Below, piece by piece: positions 44,921 to 55,200 of a DNA stretch of 64,000 nucleotides (its first letter is position 1; every line of letters starts with the position of its first letter). The notes below the pieces were generated by a model, which had not been told where the DNA came from, did not search any database, and was given only the letters and a program-made list of their open reading frames with translations. This stretch comes from Methylophaga thalassica MP (lineage in GTDB: Bacteria > Pseudomonadota > Gammaproteobacteria > Nitrosococcales > Methylophagaceae): contig NZ_AFIG01000001.1 of assembly GCF_000214595.1 (NCBI RefSeq), positions 310,001 through 374,000 of the forward strand, given 5' to 3'. The position numbers and the translations under genes are program-made.

Positions 44921-46584
44921 AACTTGCCTCCTTTTTTCAACGGCTGTACGGTCAAGCTTCCGCGGCCATCATCCACGATTTCATCATCACTGATTTTGAA
45001 GTTACCCATCGTCATGGTGTGATATTTATCGAAGTATTCTTTTAATGGTTTTTCAATGCCTTTGTCATATTCAGGTTTGACCACATGAGTCGTCCCCCAG
45101 GTGACTTTAACCAGCTCACCATTTTTCACAACGATATTGCCATCTTTAAACACATAATCAGGTGAGGTGAACATTTTTTCACGATCAGCATGATCGGTAT
45201 ACACGGTGATATCCGCTGCAGCGCCTACACCTAAATGACCACGATCAGACAAACCGACCAGTTTTGCTGCACCGGCACGCGTCATAATCGCAATATCGTA
45301 AAGACTGTATTCGCGATCTAAAGACGCTAAATGCGTGGCATTTTGAGCTTCCGGATGCAGGGTAGACAGCATATCGTTACGGAATGATTTATCCATCAAC
45401 AACTTAATCAAATGAGGATAGCTGGTGAACGGTGCACCATTCGGGTGGTCTGTGGTCAGGAATATGCGCCATGGATCATCCACCATCAGGAAGGTTTCCA
45501 GACCAATCATCCACTGCAAAGCATTTACAAAACTTTGATCTTTGTATTTGAACGGTACAACACCACAACCACCATCACATTCAATATCCATACACACCCA
45601 TTTATTGGGGTGGGCATGTTTGCTGCCATCAAACTGACGCATATTATCGCCAGAGGCAGTGACTGTCTGGCCAAACAGAATCTGACCCACGTCGACGGTG
45701 ATATTTTTGTTTCTGTTAATCGCTTCTGCAATCTCTGCAGCACCGGATGAGAATTTAAAGTCACCTTCTGTGCCATAACTATGGAACTGAATATGCGTTA
45801 GATGCATCGGCAGGCCTTCAATACCTTGAATAGTATCGAGGGTAGTATCTTTATTTCCTGGCACACCAAGATTACAACCATGTACGTGTAATGGATGAGG
45901 AACACCCAGTTCCGTCACCGCACGAGATAGGCGTTGTAGAATCTCACGTGGAGAAACGTTATAAAAACTATTTTTCTCATCCAGATCCAACTTACGTTGA
46001 TTGAATTTGAATGCGTTAATACCGCCAGGATTAACCACTTTCAGACCAATCGCCTGACTGTGAGTTAATGTCCAGGCAACATAGTTATTAATCGCTTCCT
46101 GATCTTCATTGGCTGCCATCATGCGTAACAGGAAGTCATCACTTCCCAGCATGGCATAACCACCTTTATCAATAATCGGTGTGTCATGCATTTCCATATG
46201 TGCCTGGCGAGCATTAACTGGCATCACCGCAGGCTCAAAACCGGCTGTGTAACCCATTTCGGCATAACGATAACCCGTAGTTAATGTGCTTGGTGCAGCA
46301 TGGCCACACCCACTTCGCATTAACTCGGTACGTTCAATTAATGATTCCGCATGATCTTCCGGCAACATGGTACGGGCAATATTGACCTTACCACCACCAA
46401 TATGGGTGTGCATATCAATCGCACCCGACATAATGACTTTGCCACGAACATCAATTTCTTCATCAACTTTACCATCCGCCGGTGCATCAACGATGCGACC
46501 ATCACGGATATAAATATCTCTCACCACATCATTTTGCCCATGTTCTGGGTCAAAAATGCGTCCACCTGTTAATTTAGTCAGCAT
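44917..46584 (-). CDS. fhcA: Formyltransferase/hydrolase complex subunit A
   Basis: Amidohydrolase subunit that releases formate from formylmethanofuran. The 555-residue chain keeps the metal site: HxH in AIDMHTHIGGG (His59, His61), a Lys in AIGLKVVNPGG, histidines in PLHVHGCNLG and THIQFHSYG, and the catalytic Asp in FLTTDHPNGAP. It therefore looks active. The ATG at 46584 follows GGAGAAAAAAT; a longer frame exists but lacks a ribosome site. It stands between fhcB and fhcD. Confidence 0.95.
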   Translation of the reverse strand: MLTKLTGGRIFDPEHGQNDVVRDIYIRDGRIVDAPADGKVDEEIDVRGKVIMSGAIDMHTHIGGGKVNIARTMLPEDHAESLIERTELMRSGCGHAAPSTLTTGYRYAEMGYTAGFEPAVMPVNARQAHMEMHDTPIIDKGGYAMLGSDDFLLRMMAANEDQEAINNYVAWTLTHSQAIGLKVVNPGGINAFKFNQRKLDLDEKNSFYNVSPREILQRLSRAVTELGVPHPLHVHGCNLGVPGNKDTTLDTIQGIEGLPMHLTHIQFHSYGTEGDFKFSSGAAEIAEAINRNKNITVDVGQILFGQTVTASGDNMRQFDGSKHAHPNKWVCMDIECDGGCGVVPFKYKDQSFVNALQWMIGLETFLMVDDPWRIFLTTDHPNGAPFTSYPHLIKLLMDKSFRNDMLSTLHPEAQNATHLASLDREYSLYDIAIMTRAGAAKLVGLSDRGHLGVGAAADITVYTDHADREKMFTSPDYVFKDGNIVVKNGELVKVTWGTTHVVKPEYDKGIEKPLKEYFDKYHTMTMGNFKISDDEIVDDGRGSLTVQPLKKGGKL

Positions 46585-46597
46585 ATTTTTTCTCCGT

Positions 46598-47872
46598 TTA
46601 CAGGGCTTTCTCAACAGCAGTCAGCACGTCATAAGTGCTTGGCAAGCCACTGTCACGTAATTTTTTGAGTGGTAGTGACACAGAACTATCACAGCGGAAA
46701 GTACGACCGACATGATCAATACCAGGAACACCCACCGGGATAAAGACTTCAGGCTCATTATCAAATGTCATACCAGAGCGGCCTAAAACAATTGTTGGTG
46801 CGTCTGTTTTTGGTGGCGTTAATTGGGTATTGAAACTGGAAATCCACACCAGACAATCCACCTCGCCTTCATCCAACATGCGTTGTCCACGATTCAAATA
46901 CGGATCATAGTCGGGCATATTGCGACTGAAGCTGGTTCGCATTGGGTAACCTGCCTGCCAGGATGACACAGCATTCACCGTTGTATCACCATCCTTACCG
47001 CCTAACATCAAACCATTGCAGCGTGTTTTTTCATTGACCTCTTTGATCATTTCACACAGGTTTTGAATAGTGGCTTCAGCATGATCCATGCTCATTTCAG
47101 AACCAGACCAGGTCAGAACGGAATATTTAGCAGCTTTAATTTTTTCAGCCAAATTGGCGAGTTCTGATACAGCAATACCACCAACGGTTTCAGCCTGAAC
47201 AGATTTACCTTTTACCAGAGCACGTAATACTGAAATCACCTCGGGTAAATCATCTGTATCGCAAGGCAGAACAGCTGCTTTTTTACCTGCTGGTGAAGTA
47301 GAAGCATCACCTGAAGGCGCCTTACCTAGATAAATCACTTCTCGAGATTCAATATCCTGGCCGAACATACTTTCTTGTGGCCAAACCATGCGTTCATAAA
47401 AACGGGGAAAGCCTTTTTCAATATCACTACCGACAACGATAAGTAAATCTACACGATTTCTGACTTCGGTCAGCGTGGTCGTCATATAGCCGGTGTCTTG
47501 CAGCACCAGAATATTTTTAAAGGCATTATCAGAATAAAAACTGTCGACTGTTGCTCGTGTCGCATCAGCCACGGCCATCGCTGCACGAGCACCGTTTAAA
47601 TCAGTAGCCATACCACTAATCAGCGGCTGTTTGCTTGATTTCAGCAAACTCGCGATATGGTTAACTGCTTGTTCAAATGAAACATCCTGACCTTTTATTC
47701 GTGGTGAAAGATCGGTTATCGGTGTCTCAAAGCCTGGTTTGGTGACCGCATCGCCATTTTCTTTCACCGTGACAGTATTGCCTTTAACTTCAATGACTAA
47801 ATCATCGGAAGCAATACCACAAAAAGGACTCACTACATCTTCAAAGATGTGAGCTGCTGTATTGTCCGTCAT
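46598..47872 (-). CDS. fhcB: Formyltransferase/hydrolase complex subunit B
   Basis: First gene of the fhc operon; 424 residues, homologous to the molybdopterin subunit FwdB/FmdB of formylmethanofuran dehydrogenase. The N-terminal cluster motif is reduced to SPFCGIASDDLVIEV with one Cys. I see no later Cys or Sec that would bind molybdenum. As in other methylotroph Fhc complexes, it is thus expected to be non-redox and structural, while FhcA does the hydrolysis. The promoter should lie in the 100 bases before 47872. Confidence 0.93.
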   Translation of the reverse strand: MTDNTAAHIFEDVVSPFCGIASDDLVIEVKGNTVTVKENGDAVTKPGFETPITDLSPRIKGQDVSFEQAVNHIASLLKSSKQPLISGMATDLNGARAAMAVADATRATVDSFYSDNAFKNILVLQDTGYMTTTLTEVRNRVDLLIVVGSDIEKGFPRFYERMVWPQESMFGQDIESREVIYLGKAPSGDASTSPAGKKAAVLPCDTDDLPEVISVLRALVKGKSVQAETVGGIAVSELANLAEKIKAAKYSVLTWSGSEMSMDHAEATIQNLCEMIKEVNEKTRCNGLMLGGKDGDTTVNAVSSWQAGYPMRTSFSRNMPDYDPYLNRGQRMLDEGEVDCLVWISSFNTQLTPPKTDAPTIVLGRSGMTFDNEPEVFIPVGVPGIDHVGRTFRCDSSVSLPLKKLRDSGLPSTYDVLTAVEKAL

Positions 47873-47974
47873 GTCGGTGTCCTCAATTACTCAAATTACA
47901 AAACTGAAATCAGTAGCGCTTGATAATAAACAGCCGGGACCATGACAGTCACGAATTAATTCAACTTTCTATTA

Positions 47975-48583
47975 TCAATTATGTTTGGCTCGCAAAAGTA
48001 GTGAGTCAATATTGTTATCACGTAACTGCTTCTGCAATGCATCAGCTTTACTACGCCCAGCAATAGGACCCACCTGAACGCGATGCCACGTATCTTTATT
48101 GTCTATAGTAACGCTCTGAACTTTAGACTCAATACCTAATAAGGCTAATTTGGCCCTGAAACCATCAGCGTCACTTGCCCGCTTAAACGAGCCAACTTGC
48201 AACATATAACTGACATCAGCTTCAGCAGAGGGTTGCGTTTCACTGCCCGTTTCGCTTCCAATAGTGGCTTCTGCTGCATCTGAGTCATCAGAAGGCGAAG
48301 TCACGATAGGCTGAGAACCCTGATTTTTTTTATCCACCATGACTTCCATCTCAGGAAGTAAGGTATAAAAATCAAATGTGGGTTCCACCCCTTCTTTTTT
48401 TGCAGGCTTTTGTTTTTGCTTCGACTCGGTTGTTTTTACACTGCCAGACTTATCTGCTGGAACATTATCTTTGAGATGCAATAAAAACATCACAAATGCG
48501 CCTACAGCAAAGCTCAATAACATCGGCCCCCATGGCAGGGAGCGTGATGATGAATCGTTACGTGTATTTCTTTTTGCCGCCAA
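47975..48583 (-). CDS. SPOR domain protein
   Basis: A 202-residue inner membrane protein: basic N-terminus, one membrane segment (about residues 18-36, GPMLLSFAVGAFVMFLLHL), a charged linker, and a C-terminal SPOR domain (SYMLQVGSFKRASDADGFRAKL ... WHRVQVGPIAGRSKADALQKQL). SPOR binds glycan strands lacking stem peptides, so it probably localises to the division septum. It follows argS, 11 bases away, in the conserved argS-SPOR order. Confidence 0.92.
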   Translation of the reverse strand: MAAKRNTRNDSSSRSLPWGPMLLSFAVGAFVMFLLHLKDNVPADKSGSVKTTESKQKQKPAKKEGVEPTFDFYTLLPEMEVMVDKKNQGSQPIVTSPSDDSDAAEATIGSETGSETQPSAEADVSYMLQVGSFKRASDADGFRAKLALLGIESKVQSVTIDNKDTWHRVQVGPIAGRSKADALQKQLRDNNIDSLLLRAKHN

Positions 48584-48594
48584 TGTTCAACCTC

Positions 48595-50352
48595 TTACAT
48601 AGACTCAGGCGCAGAAACACCCATAACAGACAATGCATTTTTAATCACTTGTCTGACTGCAGATACAAGTAATAAACGAGCCTGACTCAATTCCATATCA
48701 TCCACAATAAACTGATGTGCATTGTAGTAAGTGTGGAAATCACGAGCTAAATCAGTAAGATAATGTGCCAGTAGATGTGGTGTATGGTTTAACGCGGCTG
48801 TTTCCAGAATCTCAGGATAACGCGATAACATGCTCATCAGAGCTTCTTCATGAGGCTCAGTCAACTTAGCTAAATGTTGTTTTGCCGCTTCTGCATCCCA
48901 GTTGTGTCCACGTTCAGCCAGTTGTCTAAAAACACTGCAGACACGTGCATGGGCATACTGGACGTAATACACCGGATTATCGTTGCTCTGTGATTTGGCC
49001 AGTTCCAGATCAAAATCCATATGCTGATCAGCACCACGCATTACATAAAAGAAACGCGCTGCATCTTTGCCAACTTCATTGCGTAATTCACGAAGAGTGA
49101 CAAACTCACCACTACGAGTAGACATACCCACTTTTTCAGTTCCCCGGTACAGCACAGCAAATTGCACCAGCAAGACATTTAATTTATCAGCATCAAGCTG
49201 CATTGACTCCACAGCCGCTTTAACACGCGGGATATAACCATGATGATCAGCACCCCAGATATCAATGATGCGATCAAAGCCACGTTGATATTTATTGAGG
49301 TGATAAGCAATATCAGAAGCAAAATAGGTGGCCTGACCATTATCACGCACAACAACGCGATCTTTTTCATCACCAAAATCTGTGGATTTAAACCACCATG
49401 CACCTTTGTCCTGGTAGAGATGACCAGCTTGTTTCAGCATTTCAACAGCTTTATTTACATCACCGGATTCAACTAATGAACGCTCAGAAAACCATTCATC
49501 ATATTCGGTACCAAACTCAGCCAGATCATCACGAATGTCATTGAGGATGGCATTTAAGCCTTTATCAAAAACAATCCGATAATTGGCTTCGCCTAATAAG
49601 CTTTTGGCTTTATTGGTTAAAGCATCAATGTGCATTTCTTTATCGCCGCCATCAGGTTCATCAGCAGGGATATCCTCAAAAACTTGACTGGCAGACAGCA
49701 AAAATTGATTTCCATACTCCGTTTTTAACTCTGCGGCGATGGTGCGAACATATTCACCTTGATAGCCATTACTTGGGAAGGTAAACACTTCACCACATTC
49801 ATCCAGGTAACGAAGCCAGACACTAGTAGCCAGAATATCCATCTGGCGGCCAGCATCGTTGACATAATATTCACGATGCACATCAAAGCCAGCGGCAGAT
49901 AACAGACTGCTAACAACAGAACCATAAGCTGCACCACGCCCATGACCGACATGCAAAGGACCTGTAGGGTTAGCTGAGACATATTCAACTTGTACTTTTT
50001 TACCCTGACCTACCTGGCTTAATCCGAACTTTTCACCCAGCTCAAGCACATCTTTGATGACTTGTTGATTCGCTTCAGCAGAAAGGAAAAAATTAATAAA
50101 TCCAGGTCCGGCAATTTCGACGTTTGTGACAAAATCGGTTTCAGGTAATGCTTCGAGAATTTCGGTCGCAATTTGTCGTGGATTCATTTTGGCTGGTTTT
50201 GCCAACATCATCGCAATATTTGAAGCAAAATCACCATGAGATTTATCTTTAGTTCGTTCTATCTGAATCTCAGGTAGATCAAACTCTAAAGCATGTTTTT
50301 GAGTAAATGAAGATAAAGCCTGACCAAGCAGGTTTTTCAGTTGATTTTTCAA
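48595..50352 (-). CDS. argS: Arginyl-tRNA synthetase
   Basis: Class I synthetase of 585 residues. It has the HIGH-type motif [11 protein letters not shown] after [10 protein letters not shown], the KMSKS-equivalent [10 protein letters not shown], and the C-terminal anticodon-binding DALR domain ([16 protein letters not shown]). Length fits E. coli ArgS (577). It lies between priA and the SPOR gene, on the same strand, with a 105-base gap upstream. Confidence 0.97.
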   Translation of the reverse strand: MKNQLKNLLGQALSSFTQKHALEFDLPEIQIERTKDKSHGDFASNIAMMLAKPAKMNPRQIATEILEALPETDFVTNVEIAGPGFINFFLSAEANQQVIKDVLELGEKFGLSQVGQGKKVQVEYVSANPTGPLHVGHGRGAAYGSVVSSLLSAAGFDVHREYYVNDAGRQMDILATSVWLRYLDECGEVFTFPSNGYQGEYVRTIAAELKTEYGNQFLLSASQVFEDIPADEPDGGDKEMHIDALTNKAKSLLGEANYRIVFDKGLNAILNDIRDDLAEFGTEYDEWFSERSLVESGDVNKAVEMLKQAGHLYQDKGAWWFKSTDFGDEKDRVVVRDNGQATYFASDIAYHLNKYQRGFDRIIDIWGADHHGYIPRVKAAVESMQLDADKLNVLLVQFAVLYRGTEKVGMSTRSGEFVTLRELRNEVGKDAARFFYVMRGADQHMDFDLELAKSQSNDNPVYYVQYAHARVCSVFRQLAERGHNWDAEAAKQHLAKLTEPHEEALMSMLSRYPEILETAALNHTPHLLAHYLTDLARDFHTYYNAHQFIVDDMELSQARLLLVSAVRQVIKNALSVMGVSAPESM

Positions 50353-50457
50353 CGTTGATGAACCTTGAATGCAATTTGAATAGTGTCGCGCATTTTACCC
50401 GATCATCCGCTTGGATTACATCCTTGTTTCGTTATCGTTTTTAGTCGGTAATTTTGT

Positions 50458-52641
50458 TTACAAAAGATCGACTGGATCAATATCAATTGACCAACGTACT
50501 TTTCTTGCCAGTTTATGCCGTGAAATCACACTGATATGTCGATCCAATAACTGATGTAAGGGTTTTCGATGTGCGCTACTCAATAATAATTGTGCTCTGA
50601 ACCGCCCTCCCTTTTTTTCCATAATCGCTGGAACCGGTCCCAAAATCAGAACATCCTCTGACGCATGTTGATGACATTGTGCGCTGAACTCTTGTAAAAA
50701 CGCTGTTGCTTGTTCTCTATCAGAAGATTCAGCGCGGATAACCGCCCAATTCGAAACCGGCGGTAATTCCATATCAATACGTTCTTCCAACAAGCTTTCT
50801 GCTGTTTTCTTATAGCCTTTTTTGATGAAGTTTTTCCAGAAAATATGCGCAGGTTGTTCTGTCTGAATTAATACCTCGCCTGACTTATCTCCTCGCCCGG
50901 CTCTACCTGTGACCTGGGTAATCATTTGTGCCAGATTTTCTGTGGCTCTGAAATCAGCACTATACAATCCCTGATCAGTATCGAGAACACCGACGAGAGT
51001 AACATCATGAAAATCATGACCTTTTGCCAGTATTTGTGTTCCCACCAGAATTCGGGCTTCCCCTTGTTTAATATCAGCAATCAGATCTGAAAAAGCGTTC
51101 ACTCTCTGGGTAGTATCTCGATCCACTCTAATAACCGGTGTTTCAGGAAAAAGTTTTTGCAAGTGCTGTTCAATTTTTTCCGTGCCAGCACCATAACTTT
51201 TCAATGACTTTGATTCACATTCAGGACATTCTTCAACTAATCGCTGAATAAAACCACAATGATGACAAAACAAAATATTGCGATGCTGATGAACCACCAT
51301 TCTTGCATCACAATGTTTACATTTAGCCTGCCAGCCACAGTCATGACACATCAAAACGGGGGCATAACCACGTCGGTTGATAAACAAAATAATCTGATTA
51401 CCCGCATCCAGATGTTTTTTGATTGCTTTGAGTAAGACATCGCTAAAGCCATGCTCAGGATTTGCTTGACTGTTATCGACTAAACGTACCGGTGGTAATT
51501 GAGCATTACCTGCTCTTTGTGTTAATTCAAGCAATTGAAAACGTTGTTTTTTTACTTGGTACAAGCTCTCTAGTGACGGTGTCGCACTGCCCATGACGAT
51601 CGGTATATTGTATTTTTGAGCTCTAATCAGAGCGACATTTCTTGCATGATAACGTAAGCCATCTTGCTGTTTATAGGAACTGTCATGCTCTTCATCGATG
51701 ATGATAAGTCCTGGGTTAATCAATGGGGTGAAAACGGCTGAGCGTGTACCGATAATCACATTTGCTAAACCTTGTTTTGCTAATAACCAGGCTTGTTTTC
51801 TTTCTTTATCTGAAACGGCTGAGTTCAGGATGACTATGGTCGTGTTCAGTCTTTTTTTAAATCGTTCAACAAACTGTCCTGTCAGACCAATTTCTGGAAT
51901 AAGTATTAATACTTGTTTATTGGTTTTTAACACTCTTTCGGTTAGCTCAATATAAACTTCTGTTTTACCGCTACCAGTTATTCCTTCCAATAAAAAGGGC
52001 TGAAATTCTTCTTTTTTTTGCCAAACGTTTTCTACAATCTGTTGTTGTTGCTGATTCAGTATTAAATCAACATTCAGTTCATTACTTGGAATGGGTAATT
52101 TTGCTTTTTGTTGTTGTGATATCAAGCCTGCTGTTTCAAGCGCTTTGAGAGAACTGCTGACATTCCCTAAATACTGTTTAAACATCGACTGGCTGATACC
52201 GTCAGCATAATCTTCTAGCAAATCCAGACACTGCTGCTGTTTTGAACCCATTTTTTTATCGACAGTTATGTCTGTTCTGAACCACCACGTTTCTTTATCA
52301 AGTTCTGCTGGTTTTCCTGTTCTGAGTAATTTGGGCAAAGCTGTCTGAAAACATTCGCCAAGAGGATGGTGATAATACCGACTTACCCAAAGTAATGTTT
52401 GCATTAATTCATCTGGAATTAATTTTTTGTCATCTAACTTTTCTTCGATCGCTTTTAACTTAGTGATATCTGTATCGCTTTTAACTTCACTCAGTTTTAC
52501 AACAATGCCAGTGCAGAGTCGGTTGGCAAAGTTTATTTTTACCCGAGCACCTATTTCCCATTCGGAGATAGGTAAATCTGAGGTGTAATCAAACAATTGT
52601 CTGAGAGGACACGGTACGCTAATGTGAAGTATGCAAGTCAT
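50458..52641 (-). CDS. priA: Primosomal replication protein N' (PriA helicase)
   Basis: Superfamily 2 DNA helicase that restarts stalled replication forks. The 727 residues show Walker A GITGSGKTEVY, the DEAH-type box IIIDEEHDSSYKQQDG, the late motif MITQVTGRAGRGDKSGEV, and a cluster of zinc-binding cysteines (CHDCGWQAKCKHCDA and CHHCGFIQRLVEECPEC). The N-terminal 3'-DNA-binding domain is present. It diverges from folA across a DnaA-box-rich region. Confidence 0.96.
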   Translation of the reverse strand: MTCILHISVPCPLRQLFDYTSDLPISEWEIGARVKINFANRLCTGIVVKLSEVKSDTDITKLKAIEEKLDDKKLIPDELMQTLLWVSRYYHHPLGECFQTALPKLLRTGKPAELDKETWWFRTDITVDKKMGSKQQQCLDLLEDYADGISQSMFKQYLGNVSSSLKALETAGLISQQQKAKLPIPSNELNVDLILNQQQQQIVENVWQKKEEFQPFLLEGITGSGKTEVYIELTERVLKTNKQVLILIPEIGLTGQFVERFKKRLNTTIVILNSAVSDKERKQAWLLAKQGLANVIIGTRSAVFTPLINPGLIIIDEEHDSSYKQQDGLRYHARNVALIRAQKYNIPIVMGSATPSLESLYQVKKQRFQLLELTQRAGNAQLPPVRLVDNSQANPEHGFSDVLLKAIKKHLDAGNQIILFINRRGYAPVLMCHDCGWQAKCKHCDARMVVHQHRNILFCHHCGFIQRLVEECPECESKSLKSYGAGTEKIEQHLQKLFPETPVIRVDRDTTQRVNAFSDLIADIKQGEARILVGTQILAKGHDFHDVTLVGVLDTDQGLYSADFRATENLAQMITQVTGRAGRGDKSGEVLIQTEQPAHIFWKNFIKKGYKKTAESLLEERIDMELPPVSNWAVIRAESSDREQATAFLQEFSAQCHQHASEDVLILGPVPAIMEKKGGRFRAQLLLSSAHRKPLHQLLDRHISVISRHKLARKVRWSIDIDPVDLL

Positions 52642-52758
52642 TAATTAAACATAAAGAAAGAAAGATATTTTTTTAGTGATGTTAATGATTTATGCCTGTG
52701 GATTGTTGGATAGTTCTTATTACAACATATAAATCAGATTGTTATCGATGTTTACACA

Positions 52759-52865
52759 TGTTGATAACTTTAAAGCTGCGCAGACTAAATCCTGTGGATA
52801 AAAACAGGAGTTATCCACAGGGAAAGTTATCCACAGCTTGTGATCGATCTTATAGGGATCTTATA
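52759..52865. other. DnaA-box cluster, candidate oriC or DnaA titration site
   Basis: Within the 286-base priA/folA gap there are three perfect DnaA boxes TTATCCACA: minus at 52793-52801, plus at 52811-52819 and plus at 52827-52835. A one-mismatch box (TTATCAACA, minus) is at 52759-52767. Immediately beside them lie two GATCTTATA 9-mers at 52846-52854 and 52857-52865, one helical turn apart, and AT-rich DNA on both sides. The set is what one expects of an origin or of a DnaA-controlled promoter. Which of the two cannot be settled here. Confidence 0.6.
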
Positions 52866-52927
52866 CAGCACTTATTATGAGTAAAATTTACGCCTGTTAT
52901 TAGGTTAAAAATGTGTTTGGAGAATGA

Positions 52928-53425
52928 ATGAAAATAGCAATGATTGTGGCGATGGATGAACAAGGTGTGATTGGCAAAGACAATGATTTGCCATGGAAAA
53001 TCTCTGCCGATTTACAGTTTTTTAAACGAACTACCATGGGTAAGCCCATTATCATGGGAAGAAACACGCATGAATCAATTGGTAGACCACTACCGGGTCG
53101 AAGAAACGTCGTTGTGACGTCACAAGATGATTATATTGCTGACGGTTGTGATGTTGTTCATTCATTGGAGCAGGCATTTTCTTTGTGTGAAAATGCTGAA
53201 GAAGTGATGATTATGGGAGGAGCATCGCTCTATAAACAATGTTTTCCACTATCTGACAAACTCTATATCACACAAGTCCACACCACCATTGATGGTGGTG
53301 ATACCTGGTTTCCTGACTGGGATCGTTCTGATTGGAAACTGGTGAGTTCAGAAGACCATAAAGCCGATGAAAAGAATCAGTATGATTATAGCTTTATGCT
53401 ATTTCAGAAGATTCAGAACAGATGA
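52928..53425 (+). CDS. folA: Dihydrofolate reductase
   Basis: NADPH-dependent reductase of dihydrofolate, 165 residues. Motifs: AMDEQGVIGKDNDLPWKISADLQFF with the acidic substrate-binding Asp28, MGRNTHESIGRPLPGRRNVV, and the NADPH loop IMGGASLYKQCFP. Length and sequence fit chromosomal FolA rather than plasmid types. It diverges from priA and its end overlaps a convergent TIGR02647-type gene by 32 bases. Confidence 0.97.
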   Translation: MKIAMIVAMDEQGVIGKDNDLPWKISADLQFFKRTTMGKPIIMGRNTHESIGRPLPGRRNVVVTSQDDYIADGCDVVHSLEQAFSLCENAEEVMIMGGASLYKQCFPLSDKLYITQVHTTIDGGDTWFPDWDRSDWKLVSSEDHKADEKNQYDYSFMLFQKIQNR

Positions 53426-53645
53426 TTTGTAATGCGTGCTGTAAGTGTTCTGCAGCTTCGTAGCCTAAATCAGTGAGATAACCCCCATCATGTTGGCTGA
53501 TGAGTCCTTTTTTATATAAATTTTCAGTGGCATCGATCATTTCTTGTCTGGCGTTGTGATGAACTTTAATGCCTGCTTGAGTGCTGTTTAACGGGAATTG
53601 AAGTAATACTTCGATTTCTTCTATTAGATATTGTTTGATTGTCAT
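53394..53645 (-). CDS. TIGR02647 family small protein
   Basis: An 83-residue acidic protein with the motif LLLQFPLNSTQAGIKVHHNA and the winged-helix-like YKKGLISQHDGGYLTDLGYEAAEHLQ, which match TIGR02647, a family common beside other housekeeping genes in gammaproteobacteria and thought to bind DNA. Function not established. Its 3' end overlaps the folA stop region on the opposite strand by 32 bases, so transcripts are complementary there. Confidence 0.85.
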   Translation of the reverse strand: MTIKQYLIEEIEVLLQFPLNSTQAGIKVHHNARQEMIDATENLYKKGLISQHDGGYLTDLGYEAAEHLQHALQIICSESSEIA

Positions 53646-53812
53646 GATCTGAGCCTTTTGCTGTTTTTATGGATTTAAAATAGCATAAAGGGTGAAATTC
53701 ATTTAGGTATTTGTGAAATATATCGGAATATTTTCTTTTGTATAGAAATATGATGGACTTAGCTAGAATCTAGCCGTTATATAACAATAAAGACAGTAAG
53801 GGAGAAACAACA

Positions 53813-54157
53813 ATGGCTGCTCCAGTAATTACCGATAACCCACTTTACCAATTACTACGTGATGGTAAAGTTCAAGAATTTAACCAACGAGTTGCTGCCG
53901 GTGAGCAGGTAGATTTAAGGGGATGCGATTTTAGGCACTTAACCTTAGTTGGTTTGCTAGCAAAAGGTCTGGACTTTTCAAATAGCTATTTTCGTCAAGC
54001 AGATTTGAGGGGGATAGACTTTACCGAATGTGTCAGCATGGAAGGTGCGAGCATTCATGGTGCAAAAATTTCCGGGGTCTATTTTCCTAAACAATTTGAA
54101 GCTGAGGAAATTTTACTTTCTTTACAACATGGAACACGAATGCGTTACAAGGCTTAG
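53813..54157 (+). CDS. Small pentapeptide-repeat protein
   Basis: A 114-residue protein. An N-terminal region ([24 protein letters not shown]) is followed by repeats of the A(D/N)Lxx type: [36 protein letters not shown] and [13 protein letters not shown]. Such repeats form a short beta-helix. The repeat number is too small for a DNA-gyrase mimic like MfpA/Qnr, so that role is unlikely. It follows a GGGAGA ribosome site and ends four bases into the convergent tatC stop. Function unknown. Confidence 0.82.
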   Translation: MAAPVITDNPLYQLLRDGKVQEFNQRVAAGEQVDLRGCDFRHLTLVGLLAKGLDFSNSYFRQADLRGIDFTECVSMEGASIHGAKISGVYFPKQFEAEEILLSLQHGTRMRYKA

Positions 54158-54885
54158 AGTTCTTGCTGTTTTTTTGGTAAAAACCGTGCGCTGAATAATC
54201 CCATCTCAAATAATAGCCAAATGGGGACAGCAAGTAAGGTCTGAGAAATCACATCCGGGGGCGTGAGTAACATGCCCACTACAAACGCCCCCACGATGAT
54301 GTAAGGCCGTTTTTCTTTCAAGGCCTCCACCGTTGTCGCTTGAGTCCAGATAAGCAAGACAGTGGCAATAGGGACCTCAAAGGCCAAACCAAAGGCAAAA
54401 AATAGTTTTAAAACAAAATCCAGATAACTACTGATATCTGTCATCACTGCTACCCCTTCAGGAGCAGCTTGCGTCAAAAAAGCAAAGATCAGTGGAAACA
54501 CCGCGTAATAAGCGAAAATAATTCCTAAGAAAAATAAAATGGTGCTGGCAAACAGCAGTGGGAATACCAGCTTTTTTTCATGTGAATATAAGCCTGGTGC
54601 AACAAAGGCCCACAGTTGATATAACAAAACTGGAACAGCCAACAGAATGGAGATGCTCAGCGTCAGTTTAAAGGGGGTCAAAAAGGGGGAAGCGACCTCG
54701 GTCGCAATCATGGTGCTGCTCTCTGGTAATTGCTTTAAGAGCGGTTCGGACAAAAAGTGGTAAAGGTCATTAGAAAAAGGCAGTAAACATAAAGCGATGA
54801 CCAGTACAACTAACACGCCTTTTAGCAAACGATCCCTAAGTTCAACCAGATGTGATATCAATGGTTGTTGATCGTTATTATCCAT
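54154..54885 (-). CDS. tatC: Twin-arginine translocase subunit TatC
   Basis: Polytopic receptor subunit (243 residues) with six membrane segments. Signatures: [18 protein letters not shown] at the N-terminus, [13 protein letters not shown] and [14 protein letters not shown], all TatC hallmarks for recognising twin-arginine signals. It is the last gene of the his-hinT-tatABC run and overlaps tatB by eight bases. Confidence 0.96.
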   Translation of the reverse strand: MDNNDQQPLISHLVELRDRLLKGVLVVLVIALCLLPFSNDLYHFLSEPLLKQLPESSTMIATEVASPFLTPFKLTLSISILLAVPVLLYQLWAFVAPGLYSHEKKLVFPLLFASTILFFLGIIFAYYAVFPLIFAFLTQAAPEGVAVMTDISSYLDFVLKLFFAFGLAFEVPIATVLLIWTQATTVEALKEKRPYIIVGAFVVGMLLTPPDVISQTLLAVPIWLLFEMGLFSARFLPKKQQEL

Positions 54886-55180
54886 CTTTTTTATCTGTCT
54901 CTTCGGTGTTTTCTGTTTTTTTCTGGCTTTCTAAGCTTTCATCAATATGAATTGTTTGATTCATATCAGACATGGTTTGATTGGTTTTATTCAGAGCATC
55001 TTTAAGCTCTTGTGCCCGAAGCTCTCTTGAAATATCGGTTTTTATGGCGTGCAAAGAAGCCTGGGCTCGCCCTATCCATAATCCTGTCACTCTGATGAGT
55101 TTAGGCAGCCTTTCCGGGCCGACAACAATCAGTGCCACAAGAGCAATAACCAAGATTTCCCAGAATCCAATATCAAACAT
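54878..55180 (-). CDS. tatB: Twin-arginine translocase subunit TatB
   Basis: A 100-residue subunit: one membrane helix ([23 protein letters not shown]) with the conserved Glu-Arg-Leu after it, then an amphipathic helix and a charged tail ending in [14 protein letters not shown]. It is shorter than E. coli TatB (171) but complete; the tail is the variable part. It lies between tatA and tatC. Confidence 0.94.
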   Translation of the reverse strand: MFDIGFWEILVIALVALIVVGPERLPKLIRVTGLWIGRAQASLHAIKTDISRELRAQELKDALNKTNQTMSDMNQTIHIDESLESQKKTENTEETDKKDG

Positions 55181-55200
55181 GGCAAATACGCCGATTTAGC

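Noticed and set aside
53813-54157. Pentapeptide protein as a gyrase-protecting Qnr/MfpA homologue
   Set aside because: Only about six repeat units and an unrelated N-terminal region; too short for a DNA mimic.
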